The notes beneath the pieces were generated by a model. The model was not told where the DNA came from, did no database searches, and was given only the letters and a program-made list of their open reading frames with translations. A stretch of DNA of 64,000 bases from contig ML664662.1 in the NCBI GenBank assembly GCA_007570785.1, positions 2,592,058 to 2,656,057 of the forward strand, given 5' to 3'. The position numbers and the translations under genes were made by a program. Positions 32,695 through 43,838 of this stretch are shown one piece after another. The stretch's first letter is position 1; each line of letters opens with the position of its first letter. The DNA is from Antilocapra americana. Its lineage: Eukaryota; Chordata; Mammalia; Artiodactyla; Antilocapridae.

Positions 32695-33452
32695 CTTTGG
32701 TGGGAATGCAAACTAGTACAGCCCCTATGGAGAACAGTGTGGAGATTCCTTAAAAAACTGGAAATAGAACTGCCATATGACCCAGAAATCCCACTGCTGG
32801 GCATACACACTGAGGAAATCAGAATTGAAAGAGACATGTGTACCCCAATGTCCATCGCCACACTGTTTACAATAGCGAGGACATGGAAGCAACCTAGACA
32901 TCCATCAGCAGACGAATGGATAAGGAAGCCGTGGTACATATACACAATGGAATATTACTAGGCCATTAAAAAGAATACATTTGAATCAGTCCTAATGAGG
33001 TGGACGAAGCTGGAGCCTATTATACAGAGTGAAGTAAGCCAGAAGGAAAAACAATACAATATACTAATGCATATATATGGAATTTAGAAATATGATAACG
33101 ATAACCCTGTATGTGAAACAGCAAAAGAGACACAGATGTATAGAACAGTCTTTTGGACTCTATGGGAGAGGGCGAGGGCAAGATGATATGGGAGAATGGC
33201 ATTGAAACATGTAAATTATCATATGTGAAGTGAATCACCAGCCCAGGTTTGATGCATGACACAGGGTGCTCAGGGCTGGTGCCCCAGGATGACCCAGAGG
33301 GATGGAATCAGGAGGGAGGTGGGAGGGGGGTTCTGAAAGGGGAACACATGTATACCCATGGCGGATTCATGTCAATGTATGGCAAAACCAACACAATATT
33401 GTAAAGAAAAAAGTCTTTCTTGAATTTATTACAATAAAAAAATAATAATTAA
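32695..33452 (+). mobile_element. L1 3' end, ruminant type, with 14-bp TSD
   Basis: Forward young L1 end: GGGAATGCAAACTAGTACAG, CTGCCATATGACCCAGAAAT, AATGGATAAGGAAGCCGTGG, GGAGGGAGGTGGGAGGGGGG and an AT-rich tail. The TSD AAAAAAACTGAAAC at 32681-32694 and 33453-33466 delimits it. A 74-residue L1 frame (32737-32961) is a truncated ORF2 tail. Confidence 0.93.
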
Positions 33453-33469
33453 AAAAAAACTGAAACTAG

Positions 33470-33590
33470 GGGGCTTTCCTGGCAGTCTAGTGTTTAAGAT
33501 TCCACACTGCCAATGCAGGGGGCATAGGTTTGATCCCCAGTTAGGGAACTAAGATCCCGCATGCTTCACAGTGTGGCCAAAAGATTTAAA
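33470..33590 (+). mobile_element. CHR-type SINE adjoining the L1
   Basis: Forward short CHR copy: GGGCTTTCCTGGCAGTCTAG, GGTTTGATCCCCAGTTAGGG, ACTAAGATCCCGCATGCTTC, then an A tail. Its left TSD is shared with the L1's right TSD (33453-33466); its right copy is AAAAAAAGTGAAAC at 33591-33604, one mismatch. Confidence 0.9.
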
Positions 33591-33604
33591 AAAAAAAGTG
33601 AAAC

Positions 33605-35670
33605 CAACTGGTGATTAGGCTATCTTGGCTGGAGTATTGATCCTGATTCTATTTTAGTACTTAGAATATAGTCAAATGTGCTAAATAAATGAACTAATGT
33701 TTATCTGAGGTATGGATCATTTTTTTAAAAAATTAAGATTGGCCTATTACCCTTCACAATTCTGCATCCTTATTTATAAATAGAGGAGATCATCAATTTT
33801 GAGAGTGCTTTATGAAGTTGACAGTTTGTATGTATTGTATCAGGTGTGTGGGAAGGGTAATCATGACCATTCCATTCACTTTGGGGACCAGAAAAGGAAC
33901 AGCAAGCGCTTCAGGAAACTTGAGAGATCAAAGAGCTGACAGCTTCTTGGTGGTTCACGGCTCTCAGATTTTATGACATTTTCAACATTCTCTAGTTCAC
34001 ATAAGAAATGTCACAACATGTCAGATCAGTGGTTCACCAATCTTGTGTTCTCTATCTAAAGGTGATACCACTCCTTTGTAAGAAAATGACAATTTGCATC
34101 CATCACATCAACCTCAGGGGCTAAGGATGTAACTTGAACTTCCCTAATTTCCCCTTAGTGAACTGTTAAAAGTCTATTATCCATGAATTGGTCCAAATTC
34201 TCCTTGACCACATTTACCTCCTCATCCTGCCCTGCTTTGCAGATAAAATGAATTCCATGTGTTTACTTTTCACTGCCTAAACAAATTCTCCATATTTGTT
34301 CTGAAACCATATCCCATAAGTTTTAGGGTACATTGTACAGTCTATACTTCCATAAGTAAGCTCATCTTGATGCTGGCCATACTTTCTTGATGTCTTACAT
34401 GTTGATCCTATTCCCTCTGTTTTAGTGGAAAATTGTACAAGGGAATTAAGATGTTCTAAGACAGTGTTTCACAGCTAAGCCCAAATAAAATACATCCATG
34501 GTTTCAGAGTTCTGAAAAATTCTTTCAGAATGGAAGTTTTTCAGTGTTAGAGTTTCAAAACTCCTGGCGTGCTTACAATAGATTGGTTCTGTGACAAAGA
34601 AGAAGATTTGGTAGGCAAACACGCCTAGCCAGAGCACATACTTTCATAATTCACTCAGATATAGCAGTCTAACCCTCAATATGTGATAAAAATTGATTAT
34701 CCATTTAAAGTTGTTTCATGGTCCATGCATGTGTTTCCACTGGTGTTTTAAGTGGCTTTACACAGAGTGAAATAGCATTACTTAAACAGTAAAGTATAAA
34801 CATAATATGGCTCGTTTATTAAGGTCCCAATGCTGCAGCTGGAAGGCATCCCAGGCATTCTTGATGCATAGAAAATGTCAACGTCCTTGGCTTCACAGCT
34901 GCTGAGACAATTGAGACACCTCGGTGTGGACTGGGACCCTTGTTTCGCTCCTGTTCAGAAATAGATGAGACACTGTGCTTTGATCTTTCCCTTTGTCTAA
35001 TCCATTTCTTGTCAGCTGTGTGTTGTTCACCTGAGTTGTTTGGTAATAAGTATTCTTGTTAAAATTTCAGGTGGATTGAAGTCCATTTCAGTGTAAAAGG
35101 TTGGAGTCATCTTTGTGGGAAATCACGGATCACATCTTAGAAATATTCCACCCAAGGCAGGTATAAGCTGGGGTATTGGTCAGTTTCCATTGTTGACTTC
35201 CTGGCACTGCCAGCCTAACTGACAGGTGAACCAAGGAGGCTCTGGCTCCCTTGCCCAAGGGCAAAGAGTTGCAGATGTGATCAGTTGAAGGCCATCTGAC
35301 TGGCTTGCACAGGAATGTTGAATGCCCAAGGGATACAGGTGGGCACTAAAAGTGTCAGCTGCAACAAGCATCCTGGTATTTTAGATACCGCCAAGGCTCA
35401 CAAGAGACCAGATGTGGGAAATCTCACTAGGATTTTATGTGAACACTCAATAGTTTTTATTAACCACTTGTTTTCCATGATCTTGCTCACCACACTCCAT
35501 CCTTTGACAACAACCATCAACAAAGATGACTGCTCAATCTCACATGTCTTATTGGACATCTCCCCTCCCTCACTTCCCTATTATTACCCCCTTGGAATTC
35601 TTGCTCAGAAAAACTCCTTGCTCTCCCATTTATCTCAAGTTCTGATTCTAAGAGAATCCAACCTTAGACA
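33605..35670. other. Repeat-poor stretch
   Basis: No repeat recognised in about 2 kb. A CTTTGATC TCF/LEF-type match (34978) followed by CTTTGTC (34991) lies in a well-mixed-composition patch at 34.8-35.1 kb. Frames at 34446-34637, 35180-35371 and 35315-35722 lack domains. Confidence 0.35.
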
Positions 35671-35673
35671 ATT

Positions 35674-35704
<31 letters not shown>

Positions 35705-35711
35705 ATATATA
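35671..35711. repeat. (TA)n microsatellite
   Basis: About 20 TA units with one TT interruption. Likely length-variable. The C-terminal Ile/Tyr run of the frame at 35315-35722 comes from it. Confidence 0.95.
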
Positions 35712-36519
35712 CTCTGGTTTAACCTCAAATCAACTGCATCTGTATCTCAGGGAAGTCAGTTGCAATAAATCCATCCATATTTTTAGCACATATAAGTGAT
35801 CCTCATGTGTAACCCAATTTGGGAACCACTACATCTGTTCACCACAATCCCTGTCTCCCAGCAGATCTCAACAGTGAGAAGGGAAGCTAGGAATGGCTTC
35901 CAGAACATGGCAGCCATCAATGGAGTTGTACTCACAGTGGTAAAATATGGCTTCCACCACCTTCTTCCTGCTAGGAATGCCACAAACTCTAGGGAACTGT
36001 AGGTGAAGTTTGAATCGGGGCAACCTGCTCTTGTATTTTTTTAGACTTTCAGGAGGTCATTCTCTTTTATTTTCACTTGGATGCCATAGGTTAAGTAGAA
36101 GGTTCTGAGTTGCCTACAGACCAGAATCACTGGGATGTCTTAAAACTGAACCGCGTGTTTAGAATCAGTTCATCTCAAGAAGCAGGGTGTTTTTCTACTT
36201 TGTCTTTCAAGGCAAAAGCCTTTACTACTTAACAATGAAGAGTAATGCTAACTGAATGTAGGAGCAAGAACCTCATTGTGCCTGTTAACACCTTTTAGTA
36301 ACCAGTAGGAAAAGTTACCCAAAGCTGACCCCAAGCCTGTGCCAAACTTCGTTCAGGAGTAATGAAGCGATGATGGTTCAGAACTCGCTGAGGTCTTTCC
36401 TGACTCCTTAACACTAAAGGTTTTAGAGTAATTTCAAGAAGTCTGAACAAAATCACTGTGAAACCTAAAGAATGAAAATATAGTTTCTGAGAAAAAATAG
36501 AACGAATTATGTTTATTTA
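35712..36519. other. Mostly single-copy with small MER5-like pieces
   Basis: Short MER5-type (hAT-Charlie) end-like phrases occur at about 35808-35832 (GTAACCCAATTTGGGAACC) and 36115-36160 (ACAGACCAGAATCACTGGGA). The rest is unrecognised. Both-strand frames at 35783-36002 have no domain. Confidence 0.35.
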
Positions 36520-36730
36520 GGGATTCCCAGGTGGCTCAGCAGCAAAGAATCTGCCTATAATGCAGGAGACATGGATTTGATCCCTGGATTGGGAAGATCC
36601 CCTGGAAGAGGGCATGGCAACCCACTTCAATATTCCTGCCTGGGAAATCCCATGGACAGAGGGGCCTGGCAGACTATGATCCATGGGGTCAGAGTCAGAC
36701 ACGACTTAGCAATTGAGCATGCATACATGC
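36520..36730 (+). mobile_element. Bov-tA SINE with TSD
   Basis: Forward copy: GGATTCCCAGGTGGCTCAGC head to GACACGACTTAGCAATTGAG and an ATGCATAC tail. The perfect 11-bp TSD ATGTTTATTTA at 36509-36519 and 36731-36741 gives exact ends. Confidence 0.94.
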
Positions 36731-36741
36731 ATGTTTATTTA

Positions 36742-37319
36742 CTTTGAAGAAGATACTACTAATGGACTATAAGAATAAATTGTCATCAAACTAGGTCTTG
36801 AAGGATCCATAGGATTGTTGTAAACATATATTTTCAGTAGAGATTCATTCATTTAGTTCAACCCATCAGGACCAGGTGCTATGTTAGATACAGAGTTACA
36901 AAGGTAAGTCAGGTGCAGCGCTGCCTTTTAATAAACTCACAATCTAGTAGTCAAAATGAGCATCTAGTTTTGGGGGGCATATGAACTGATTAAGTGTTAA
37001 CATTCAAGTAAGGAACAGAGTGCTATATAACTACAGAGGAGAGAGTAGTTAATTAAGATAATGTATGTAAGAAAAGGTATGCATAATTGCTTTTAAGCTG
37101 TAAAGCACTACATAAATGTTATTATTATCGAGAACAGCTGTGCCTGGGGATGGGCTCCCAAAGAAGATTTCAGAACCACAGTGACTTTGGTGCCGGGGTT
37201 TGAAGAGGAGATGGCTTCCAACAGGCAGGGGAGAAATGGAGGCAGTTCAGGGTGTGGGCCCAGTGTGGATGATGCTGGGAAGCTTGTATCTGGGGCCTCT
37301 TACTGACTGCCAATCAAAT
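36742..37319. other. No recognised feature
   Basis: Single-copy-looking sequence, no repeat named, no long frame. Confidence 0.3.
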
Positions 37320-37925
37320 TCTGCAAGTTCTAAACATTTTCCATTCTCTCAAAGACCACCCACCTCTTCCTGCCTCCACTTTTCTCTCCCCATTATCACA
37401 AGCCAGCTCTGTGAACTTGCTGACTTGTCTTTCTCACCACTTCAACATCTCCGAATCTTTTTCCATCTCTCCTCACCAACCTCAGAGATGGCATGGTCAG
37501 AAAGCATCAACTCGACCCGCCTGCTCTCCACCATGGAGAGGTATCCTCTGCTCCAAGACTAGCCCCTTCCTCTGTGTCCATGACGTCATCTACCCTGGTT
37601 GTTGTAATTTTTGAGCACTCCTTCAATCCTGTCTGTCATCTTAAGTGTTTCCTACTCCACTGATTTTTTTGTTTTTGCTTTTCGTTGAATTGCATATTCA
37701 AAGTTTCCCCTACCTTTTGAAACAAGACCCTGCCCAAACACCATTCCTTTTCTCTTCCTTCTCCTATGAAATGCTAGCCCATCTCCCTTTCTTTCCTCCC
37801 CAGTCTTCTAGAAAGTTTCATCTATACCTGCTGCCTCTTCTTCCATACCCACTCCCTCTGTCATTTCTTGTAACTTCCTCCCACTTCCTCATAATAAATC
37901 TTTCCTCATGCCCCTAAGATGTGCA
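37320..37925 (+). repeat. L2 LINE ORF2 fragment
   Basis: Forward L2: the phrase TTCTAGAAAGTTTCATCTAT followed by CCTGCTGCCTCTTCTTCC matches the L2 reverse transcriptase region as I recall it, with similar C/T-rich text before it. The 120-, 67- and 90-residue frames here (37200-37917) are remnants or translations of the repeat. Confidence 0.55.
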
Positions 37926-38639
37926 TTCTTTCAGGGCTTACCAGGGACCCTCTATGGGTTTGCAGTCACCATATGAATTGGTATCACATGCATCTCCCTA
38001 TTGTTTTCTGGTCTGTCTCTACCCTCAGCTTTAAGGGGTGGAATTCACTCCTTGGTTCACTAAAAATCCTAGTTCTACCCTGTCCAGCTTCTCTGCTGCA
38101 TGCGAGCTTGATGCATATGCAAATGAGCCTCTTTTAACCTTAAGGTGCTCACCCCAGACCCCAACACTCATGTCAATGTGTTGGAATAAAAGTATGTGCC
38201 GAGGATGCCTAGAATGCTGAATAGGCTGTGATTGTCAGCCTGGGTTTGAAGAAGTTTGGGGGATGACCCCCCAGGGCAGCTGTTGACTAAATGGCAGGAT
38301 AGACAGCCATGCCACTAACAGAAGTGGAGAAGGCAGGAGAGGAAGCTGTAGTTTGTGGATGGTGAGTTCCAGTTCAGCTGTACCGAGTGTGAGATGGCAG
38401 CTGGACATTCAGGAAGTCGAACCAGTCCGCCTCGTGCAAGATACAGACTAAAGAAGTAGGTTTGGCTGTCACCTGCTGAGGGGATGGCTGACACCAGGAG
38501 AGCTGGTGAGATCATTGAGAGACAAGGCTACAGAAGAAGCAAAGAGAGCCAGGGGTGGGGCTTTGTGGTGAAAGCAGAAGATAAACTAGTGATGCTCTGA
38601 AGGTGGTGGGGGTGTATCTCCCCCCCTCTCCACATCCTC
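37926..38639. other. Mostly single-copy
   Basis: No repeat named with confidence; may include further decayed L2. Frames at 37919-38220 and 38315-38515 show no domain. Confidence 0.3.
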
Positions 38640-38830
38640 CTCCACTCCATCCTGAGAATGATGAATTGGAAGCACAGATTTGTTCTGACCACTTCCTTCC
38701 TTAGAAACCCTTGGTGGCTCCCATGTGGCCTACAAGATAAAACAAACAGAAAAAAATATCTCCTTAGCACAAAGCACTTCAAGGTCTAATCCCTGCTTAG
38801 CTTCTCTTGTCTATCACCCCTCCCTGGTAG
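38640..38830 (+). repeat. L2 LINE 3' fragment
   Basis: CTTAGAAACCCTTGGTGGCT, CCATGTGGCCTACAAGATAA, ACTTCAAGGTCTAATCCCTG in L2 3' order. Probably the continuation of the fragment at 37.3-37.9 kb. Confidence 0.6.
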
Positions 38831-38847
38831 GGGCCATCCTCTAACCC

Positions 38848-39045
38848 AGTGGATCTGGACCTTAAACATGCATCAGAATCACACGGCAGGAACGGCTTGT
38901 TAACACAGGGACAGTTCAGCCCTACCCCCAAAGTTTCTCCATTAGTAGATCTAGAGTGGAGCCTGAGAATATACACTTCTAACAATCTTCTAGAGATGCT
39001 AAGGCTGGTGACTGGACCATACTTTTAAGGACCATTGCTTTAATC
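38848..39045. mobile_element. MER5-type (hAT-Charlie) DNA transposon remnant
   Basis: CAGTGGATCTGGACCTTAAA at the left with CATCAGAATCACACGGCAGG, then GTTTCTCCATTAGTAGATCT and AAGGACCATTGCTTTAA at the right. The ends are inverted-repeat-like as expected of MER5A. Non-autonomous, no coding sequence. Confidence 0.65.
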
Positions 39046-39122
39046 CCTGTAGGTTCCCGTGACTGAGACAGAGCTCTCTGCCTCTGTGTGGATAATATTC
39101 TGGGCCTGTAATTCCACCTTCA

Positions 39123-39328
39123 GGGGCTTCCTAGGTGGCTCAGTGGTAAAGAATCTGCCTGCAATGCAGGAGACATGGATTCAATCCCTGGGTCGGTAGA
39201 TCCCCTGGAGGAGGAAATGGCAACCCACCCTAGTATTCTTGCCTGGAGAATCCCATGGACAGAGGAGACTGGCAGGCTACAGTCCATGGGGTCACAAAGA
39301 GTCAGACACAGCTTAGCACTAAACAACA
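39123..39328 (+). mobile_element. Bov-tA SINE
   Basis: Forward copy: GGGCTTCCTAGGTGGCTCAG head, CATGGACAGAGGAGACTGGC body, GACACAGCTTAGCACTAAAC end. Both-strand frames at 39120-39467 translate it. TSD not resolved. Confidence 0.93.
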
Positions 39329-40649
39329 GTTTCATCTTCTCTTCATTGCCCATGGCAATGTTCTAGAAAACTTCCTGGACCAATTCTCCTCAACAGCTGA
39401 ACACCTTGATTCCTCCCTCCCTCCTGCTGATAGTTATTCTGCATTTCTGACAAGCAGAGACTGCTAGATTTGATCTGCCCAGGCAAATCATAGAGCAATA
39501 CCAACTCAGCCCAGAGCCTGGGATGAAGCCAGTCTTAATACGCTGATGTGCTGCCTGCCCGGGTCACGACCCTGGGTGGTCCTACAGCTTGCAGGGGGTG
39601 AGGGAGGAAGAAGGGACTAGCAGCTCTAACTGTAAGGCTCCAGAGAGTGAATGATTCAGGGTCGGATTGTTGACAGCAGTGGCACATTTGTCTTTTGTTT
39701 CCCTCTAGAACACAGATTTCTTAAATACCAGAAGAAAATTCTCTTTGTATTCTGTGCTGCCTACAACTGCTTTGTACGTAAGAAGTGCTTATTCTTGAAT
39801 GAATGAAATAAGAAAGAGCAGTGTGTCCAATTTGTTATTGGCTTCTATGTTTATTTCAACAAAAGAGGCCATGACAGATGACATCTGTGCCATATACATT
39901 TGTCACATTTATGTCACATTTATGTTAACATGCAGCTTTTGAAAGTACATTTCGTACTATCTCCATTATCTTCTGTTATCCTCCCATTTTTATCTGATCA
40001 ATTAGGAGGTAGCTTTTGACCAGCTGGCCATTAGGCAAAGAGACATATATTTACTTACTTGATAGAGCCTAGGCGACTAAGACTGTCCAAAATAGGGCAT
40101 TTCTAAACAATGATTTTTTAAAAATAAGATATTAACTCCACATAGAACTTTATTTTCCAAAAATAAACATTGTTTTTTCAAAGGACAGGTCAATGGATTT
40201 GGATTTGGAGGAACACTTTTATAACCAAGCTTTTTCAGTAACATAGCACCATTTTGCCATCTAGTGTTGCAGGTCAGTATTACCTGTGATGGAAGCACCA
40301 TGCACTTTGCTTCAGCCTTTTTGAAAGCTTGCCAAGACGTCGAAGTCTGTAGGAGGTAAATATATCTTAGAACCCCAAGTATCAATGGCTAAAGAGTCAG
40401 TCTTCTTTCTTATCCTTCCCTTCTCAAAGTAAACCAAGTGAACAGCCAGGCTGAGCTAACTTCAGACCAGATGGCAGTTGTGTTCTTAGAAATCACCCAC
40501 ATGCGTCTGCTAGGAGATTTCCTTCTTGATGGGAGTAGACGGTGGAGAGGACAGCGCAGCAGCCATGGGAACTGAGCATAGCTTTGGAAGGGAGCCTCGG
40601 TTGATGTTCCCAGAGTAAGGGTTTACACAGGTTGCTTCCAGGCAATGCT
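39329..40649. other. Apparently single-copy stretch
   Basis: No interspersed repeat recognised over 1.3 kb. A direct duplication of the short unit CACATTTATGT is seen at about 39902-39925. Minus frames 40077-40385 and 40493-40786 are not recognised; the latter runs into a BovB end. Confidence 0.35.
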
Positions 40650-40770
40650 TTGTTGCTGTTGTTCAGTCGTGCCCAACGCTTCATGACCTCATGGACTGTA
40701 GCAAGCCGGGTTCCTCTGTCCTCCACTATCTCCTGGAGTTTGCTCAGATTCATGTCCATTGAGTCAGCAG
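40650..40770 (-). mobile_element. BovB LINE 3' end, very short
   Basis: Reverse BovB terminus: TTGCTGTTGTTCAGTCGTGC, GACTGTAGCAAGCCGGGTT, GTTTGCTCAGATTCATGTCC. About 120 bases. Abuts a MIR copy. Confidence 0.8.
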
Positions 40771-40771
40771 T

Positions 40772-40900
40772 GCTACCAGGGTTCAAATCCTTGTTCTGCC
40801 TTTTACTAGCTATGGGCCTTCGGGCAAGTCATTTGTCCCTCATCTGTCAGTTGGGAACAATGATACTGGTTGTGGTTAGTACCAAATGAGCTCATACATG
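40772..40900 (+). repeat. MIR SINE fragment
   Basis: GGGTTCAAATCCTTGTTCTG, CTAGCTATGGGCCTTCGGGC and CCCTCATCTGTCAGTTGGG in MIR core order. 5' part missing next to the BovB end. Confidence 0.75.
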
Positions 40901-40924
40901 TAAAGAATACATGTTTCCTGCTGA

Positions 40925-41106
40925 CTATATAATCTTGTTTGAATCTTTGGTCTCTTACTTGCTACTTCAGTGGATTTCAGCAAATTTCTTCACCTCTTTG
41001 AGCCTCAGTTTCCTTATTTGTGGGGAGGATAACTTTCAGTTCTATGCATCACATACCTATCAATACATGACACCCAGAGCACATTATTTTTAAATCTCCC
41101 TTCCTC
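40925..41106 (+). repeat. MIR SINE fragment
   Basis: TTCTTCACCTCTTTGAGCCT and CAGTTTCCTTATTTGTGGGG identify a second MIR about 100 bases on, in the same orientation. Confidence 0.65.
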
Positions 41107-41326
41107 TATGGGTTTCCCACCTGGTGCTAATGGTAAAGAACATGCTTGCCAATGCAGTAGACATAAGAGATGTGGGTTTGATCCCTGGGTCAGGAAGATC
41201 CCTTGGAGAAGGCATGGCAACCCACTCCAGTATTCTTGCCTGGGAAATCCCATAGACAGAGTAGCCTGGTGCCCTATGGCTCGTAGGGTCGCAAAGAGTC
41301 AGACAAAACTGAAGCAACTGAGCACA
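41107..41326 (+). mobile_element. Bov-tA SINE
   Basis: Forward copy: GGGTTTCCCACCTGGTGCTA head, with a short inserted block near CATAAGAGATGTGGGTTTGA, ending CAAAACTGAAGCAACTGAGC. A possible TSD CTTCCTCTATG / CTTCCTGTATATG flanks it. Overlapping frames are SINE translations. Confidence 0.92.
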
Positions 41327-41569
41327 CACTTCCTGTATATGATAAAATCTTTTTCAGTAATAATTATGAAATAAAACAAATGATTATAATAGCCAACAAA
41401 GAAACACAGAGCGAAAAATCTATCTTTTGTTGAACTTTCCTTCTAGTGGAAATAGTAAATTGAATAAAAATAAAAAATAAATTATTGAATGAATAAAGAT
41501 ACAAGTAAAATAAAAATAGTGCCAAAAGGAAAAAGAAACTGAATTAATTGGATTAATATTTATGTTAAT
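41327..41569. other. A-rich spacer
   Basis: A-rich, AATAAA-rich sequence without a named repeat. Confidence 0.3.
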
Positions 41570-41712
41570 GTATTTTTTAAAAAATTTATTGGAGTATAGT
41601 TGACCTGCAACAATGTGATAGTTTCAGATGTACGGCAAAGTGATTCAGTTAGACATACACATATATTCATTCTTTTCCAGATTCATTTCTCATATAGGTT
41701 GTCATACGTTAA
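41570..41712 (-). mobile_element. L1 3' UTR end (artiodactyl type)
   Basis: Reverse L1 end: TTATTGGAGTATAGTTGACC, GATGTACGGCAAAGTGATTC, CCAGATTCATTTCTCATATA. About 140 bases, poly(T)-like start at the left. Confidence 0.8.
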
Positions 41713-43021
41713 TGTCTTTGTGAAGGAGGCGGAAACCACATGAAAAATCATGTCCAATAGAGTAAGTCCCTCAAGGTTCAGAGCACTGCCCCTAGAATGA
41801 CAGGTTGAAGCAACTCAACTTCTGTTTCTTCGTGTTCAGTCACTGTGCTATCATTGTGTTTCTGAATCCACCATTTGAATGAAGGAATCTGTAGTACCAC
41901 CAGGACTGGAGACACAAACTTCAGCCCAGGTCAGCCCACACAATTTCAAACCAACATGATCTTACTCTAGAATCAAATGTGTGTGTAGCTGAGCTCACTG
42001 TGTCCATCACCTACTATATAATTGGAGCTCTCTGCATCACCTCCCATGCAGAAAACAATGTTTCTTACAGGAAAAGTAATGAAAATGTGCTCATCTGAAG
42101 CTTATATATTATTATTTAAAGTTCAACAGTAACTTCAGCAATTTTAGAACTTTAATAAGGCATTTGGGATATGAGGGGAGGAATATTAAGACTTACATTG
42201 TTTAGAATTACTGGGACATGTTGATAATAAAAGACACCAACTTTTAGTAGGTTTTATTATTTTTTGTTAAGTTCTCCACAAATAATGAATTCTCTTCTGG
42301 CCTGCATCTGGGGCTGACTGCTTCCACAGACCTGCTCTTATTACCCATTGCCTGCAACCACGAATGAGAAAAGCAGCCAGGACAATATATCCAATATTGA
42401 GTATTTAACACATCCAGTATTCTTCCATGAGTTTATCTCCTCGTTCCCTGCCTCCTACTCACCCAAAGCCTGCTCTCCATCCTTCCATACATATATATGC
42501 ATGAATAAATGATTTTGAACCTTTAGCTCAAGTGAACCAACCAACCCAGCGGTCTATACCGTCTGATGATGAATAATCAACAGCTTAGGTCTTCATTTGG
42601 AAACATGGGCCTTCTGTGGGTTTCCTCTTGAGACATGTCTCAACGTCAAAAGATAGAGTTGGTCCAAGCTGCCTTGGCATTGGGTGTGGAGGCAGCCTTG
42701 CAGGATGGGGCCCACGAGTCTGTCATTTGCCTCTTTGCTCTCAGATCTCCTCCCAGCCCTCCGTATCTCCACTCGGTGTCATGAAGCGCTCCACTTCCCT
42801 GGCTCCTGGGCAGGTTGGGGAAATAGGAAGCCCATGCAGGAGACTACAGGGAGAAAGGAAGAAAGAAGCCCAGTGATTGCCTCCTCCCCTTACCGCCTCA
42901 GGCAGTGTCTCTGCAATAGCTCTATCTCCTCCACAGAGATAAATTTTCTAAAAAGTTAATGAAGCCTAAGCTCCAGGGCCTCTCCCTTGCACAGGCCTCT
43001 TCCCATGCCCTGTGTGTATAA
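41713..43021. other. Apparently single-copy stretch
   Basis: No repeat named. A moderately GC-rich patch at 42.6-42.96 kb carries two overlapping plus frames (86 and 91 residues, 42616-42959) with no recognised domain. Confidence 0.35.
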
Positions 43022-43440
43022 TTTTTTAACAGCTTTATTGAAATATCATTTACAAACCATGAAAATCACCCATTGTCAGTGTACAGTTCAATGGTTTTTA
43101 GTAAATTTAGTGAGTTCTGCAGCCATCACCACAGTCCATCCCCAATTTCCCTTGTGACTTTTCAGTCATTTCTGGTTCCCAGGCCCTGGAAACCACTAAT
43201 CTACTTTCTGTCTCTCCAGATTTGCCTATTCTGGACATTTTCATATAAATGGAGTCAAATAGTATGTGGTCTTTTGTGACCAGTTTCCTTCAATGAACAG
43301 CATGTTTTCGGGGTTCATCCATGGTGTAGTATGAATCAATACTTCATTCCTTTTCATTGCCAAATAGTATTCTATTTTATGGCTCTTCCCCACTTGGTTT
43401 ATTCTTTCACCAGTCACTGGACCTGACCGTTATTTTATAT
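43022..43440 (-). repeat. L1MB/L1ME-type 3' region, antisense
   Basis: Reverse old L1: AACAGCTTTATTGAAATATC, GTGTACAGTTCAATGGTTTT, GGAAACCACTAATCTACTTT, TTGCCTATTCTGGACATTTT, GGGGTTCATCCATGGTGTAG in consensus order. Well preserved for its age. Confidence 0.85.
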
Positions 43441-43657
43441 TTGTAATTTTTAATACTTTGTATTTCAAGGGCTACCCAGATTGCATAAGCTGTGGACCCC
43501 CAAACCAAGAGCTTCCTATGCCTCTGTGGCTACAATACTGTCATGGGCAGCCTCTAAGATCTTGCCTCCTGCCATTCACGCCCTTGGTGATCCCTTCTTC
43601 TCGAGTGTGGGCTATACCTAACAACCTCCTTCTTACAAATAGAATATGGCTGAAGTG
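43441..43657. repeat. Possible old LTR-type repeat
   Basis: CTTGCCTCCTGCCATTCACG, then CTCGAGTGTGGGCTATACCT, then CTTACAAATAGAATATGGCT resemble a common mammalian LTR-associated repeat whose name I cannot give safely. Truncated at the right by a SINE. Confidence 0.4.
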
Positions 43658-43838
43658 TTGCCAATGCAGGAGAGGCAGATTTGATCCCTGGGTTGGGCAG
43701 ATCCCCTGGAGAAGGAAATGGCCACCCACTCCAGTATTCTTGCCTGGAGAATCCCATGGACAGAGTAGCCTGGCAGGCTACAGTCCATGGGGTTGCAAAG
43801 AGTTGGAAACAACTTAGCAACTAAACAACAACAACAAT
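43658..43838 (+). mobile_element. Bov-tA SINE, 5'-truncated
   Basis: Forward copy starting within the head (TTGCCAATGCAGGAGAGGC) and ending AACAACTTAGCAACTAAAC with an (ACA)n tail. The first 25-30 bases of the tRNA head, including the A box, are missing. Confidence 0.92.
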
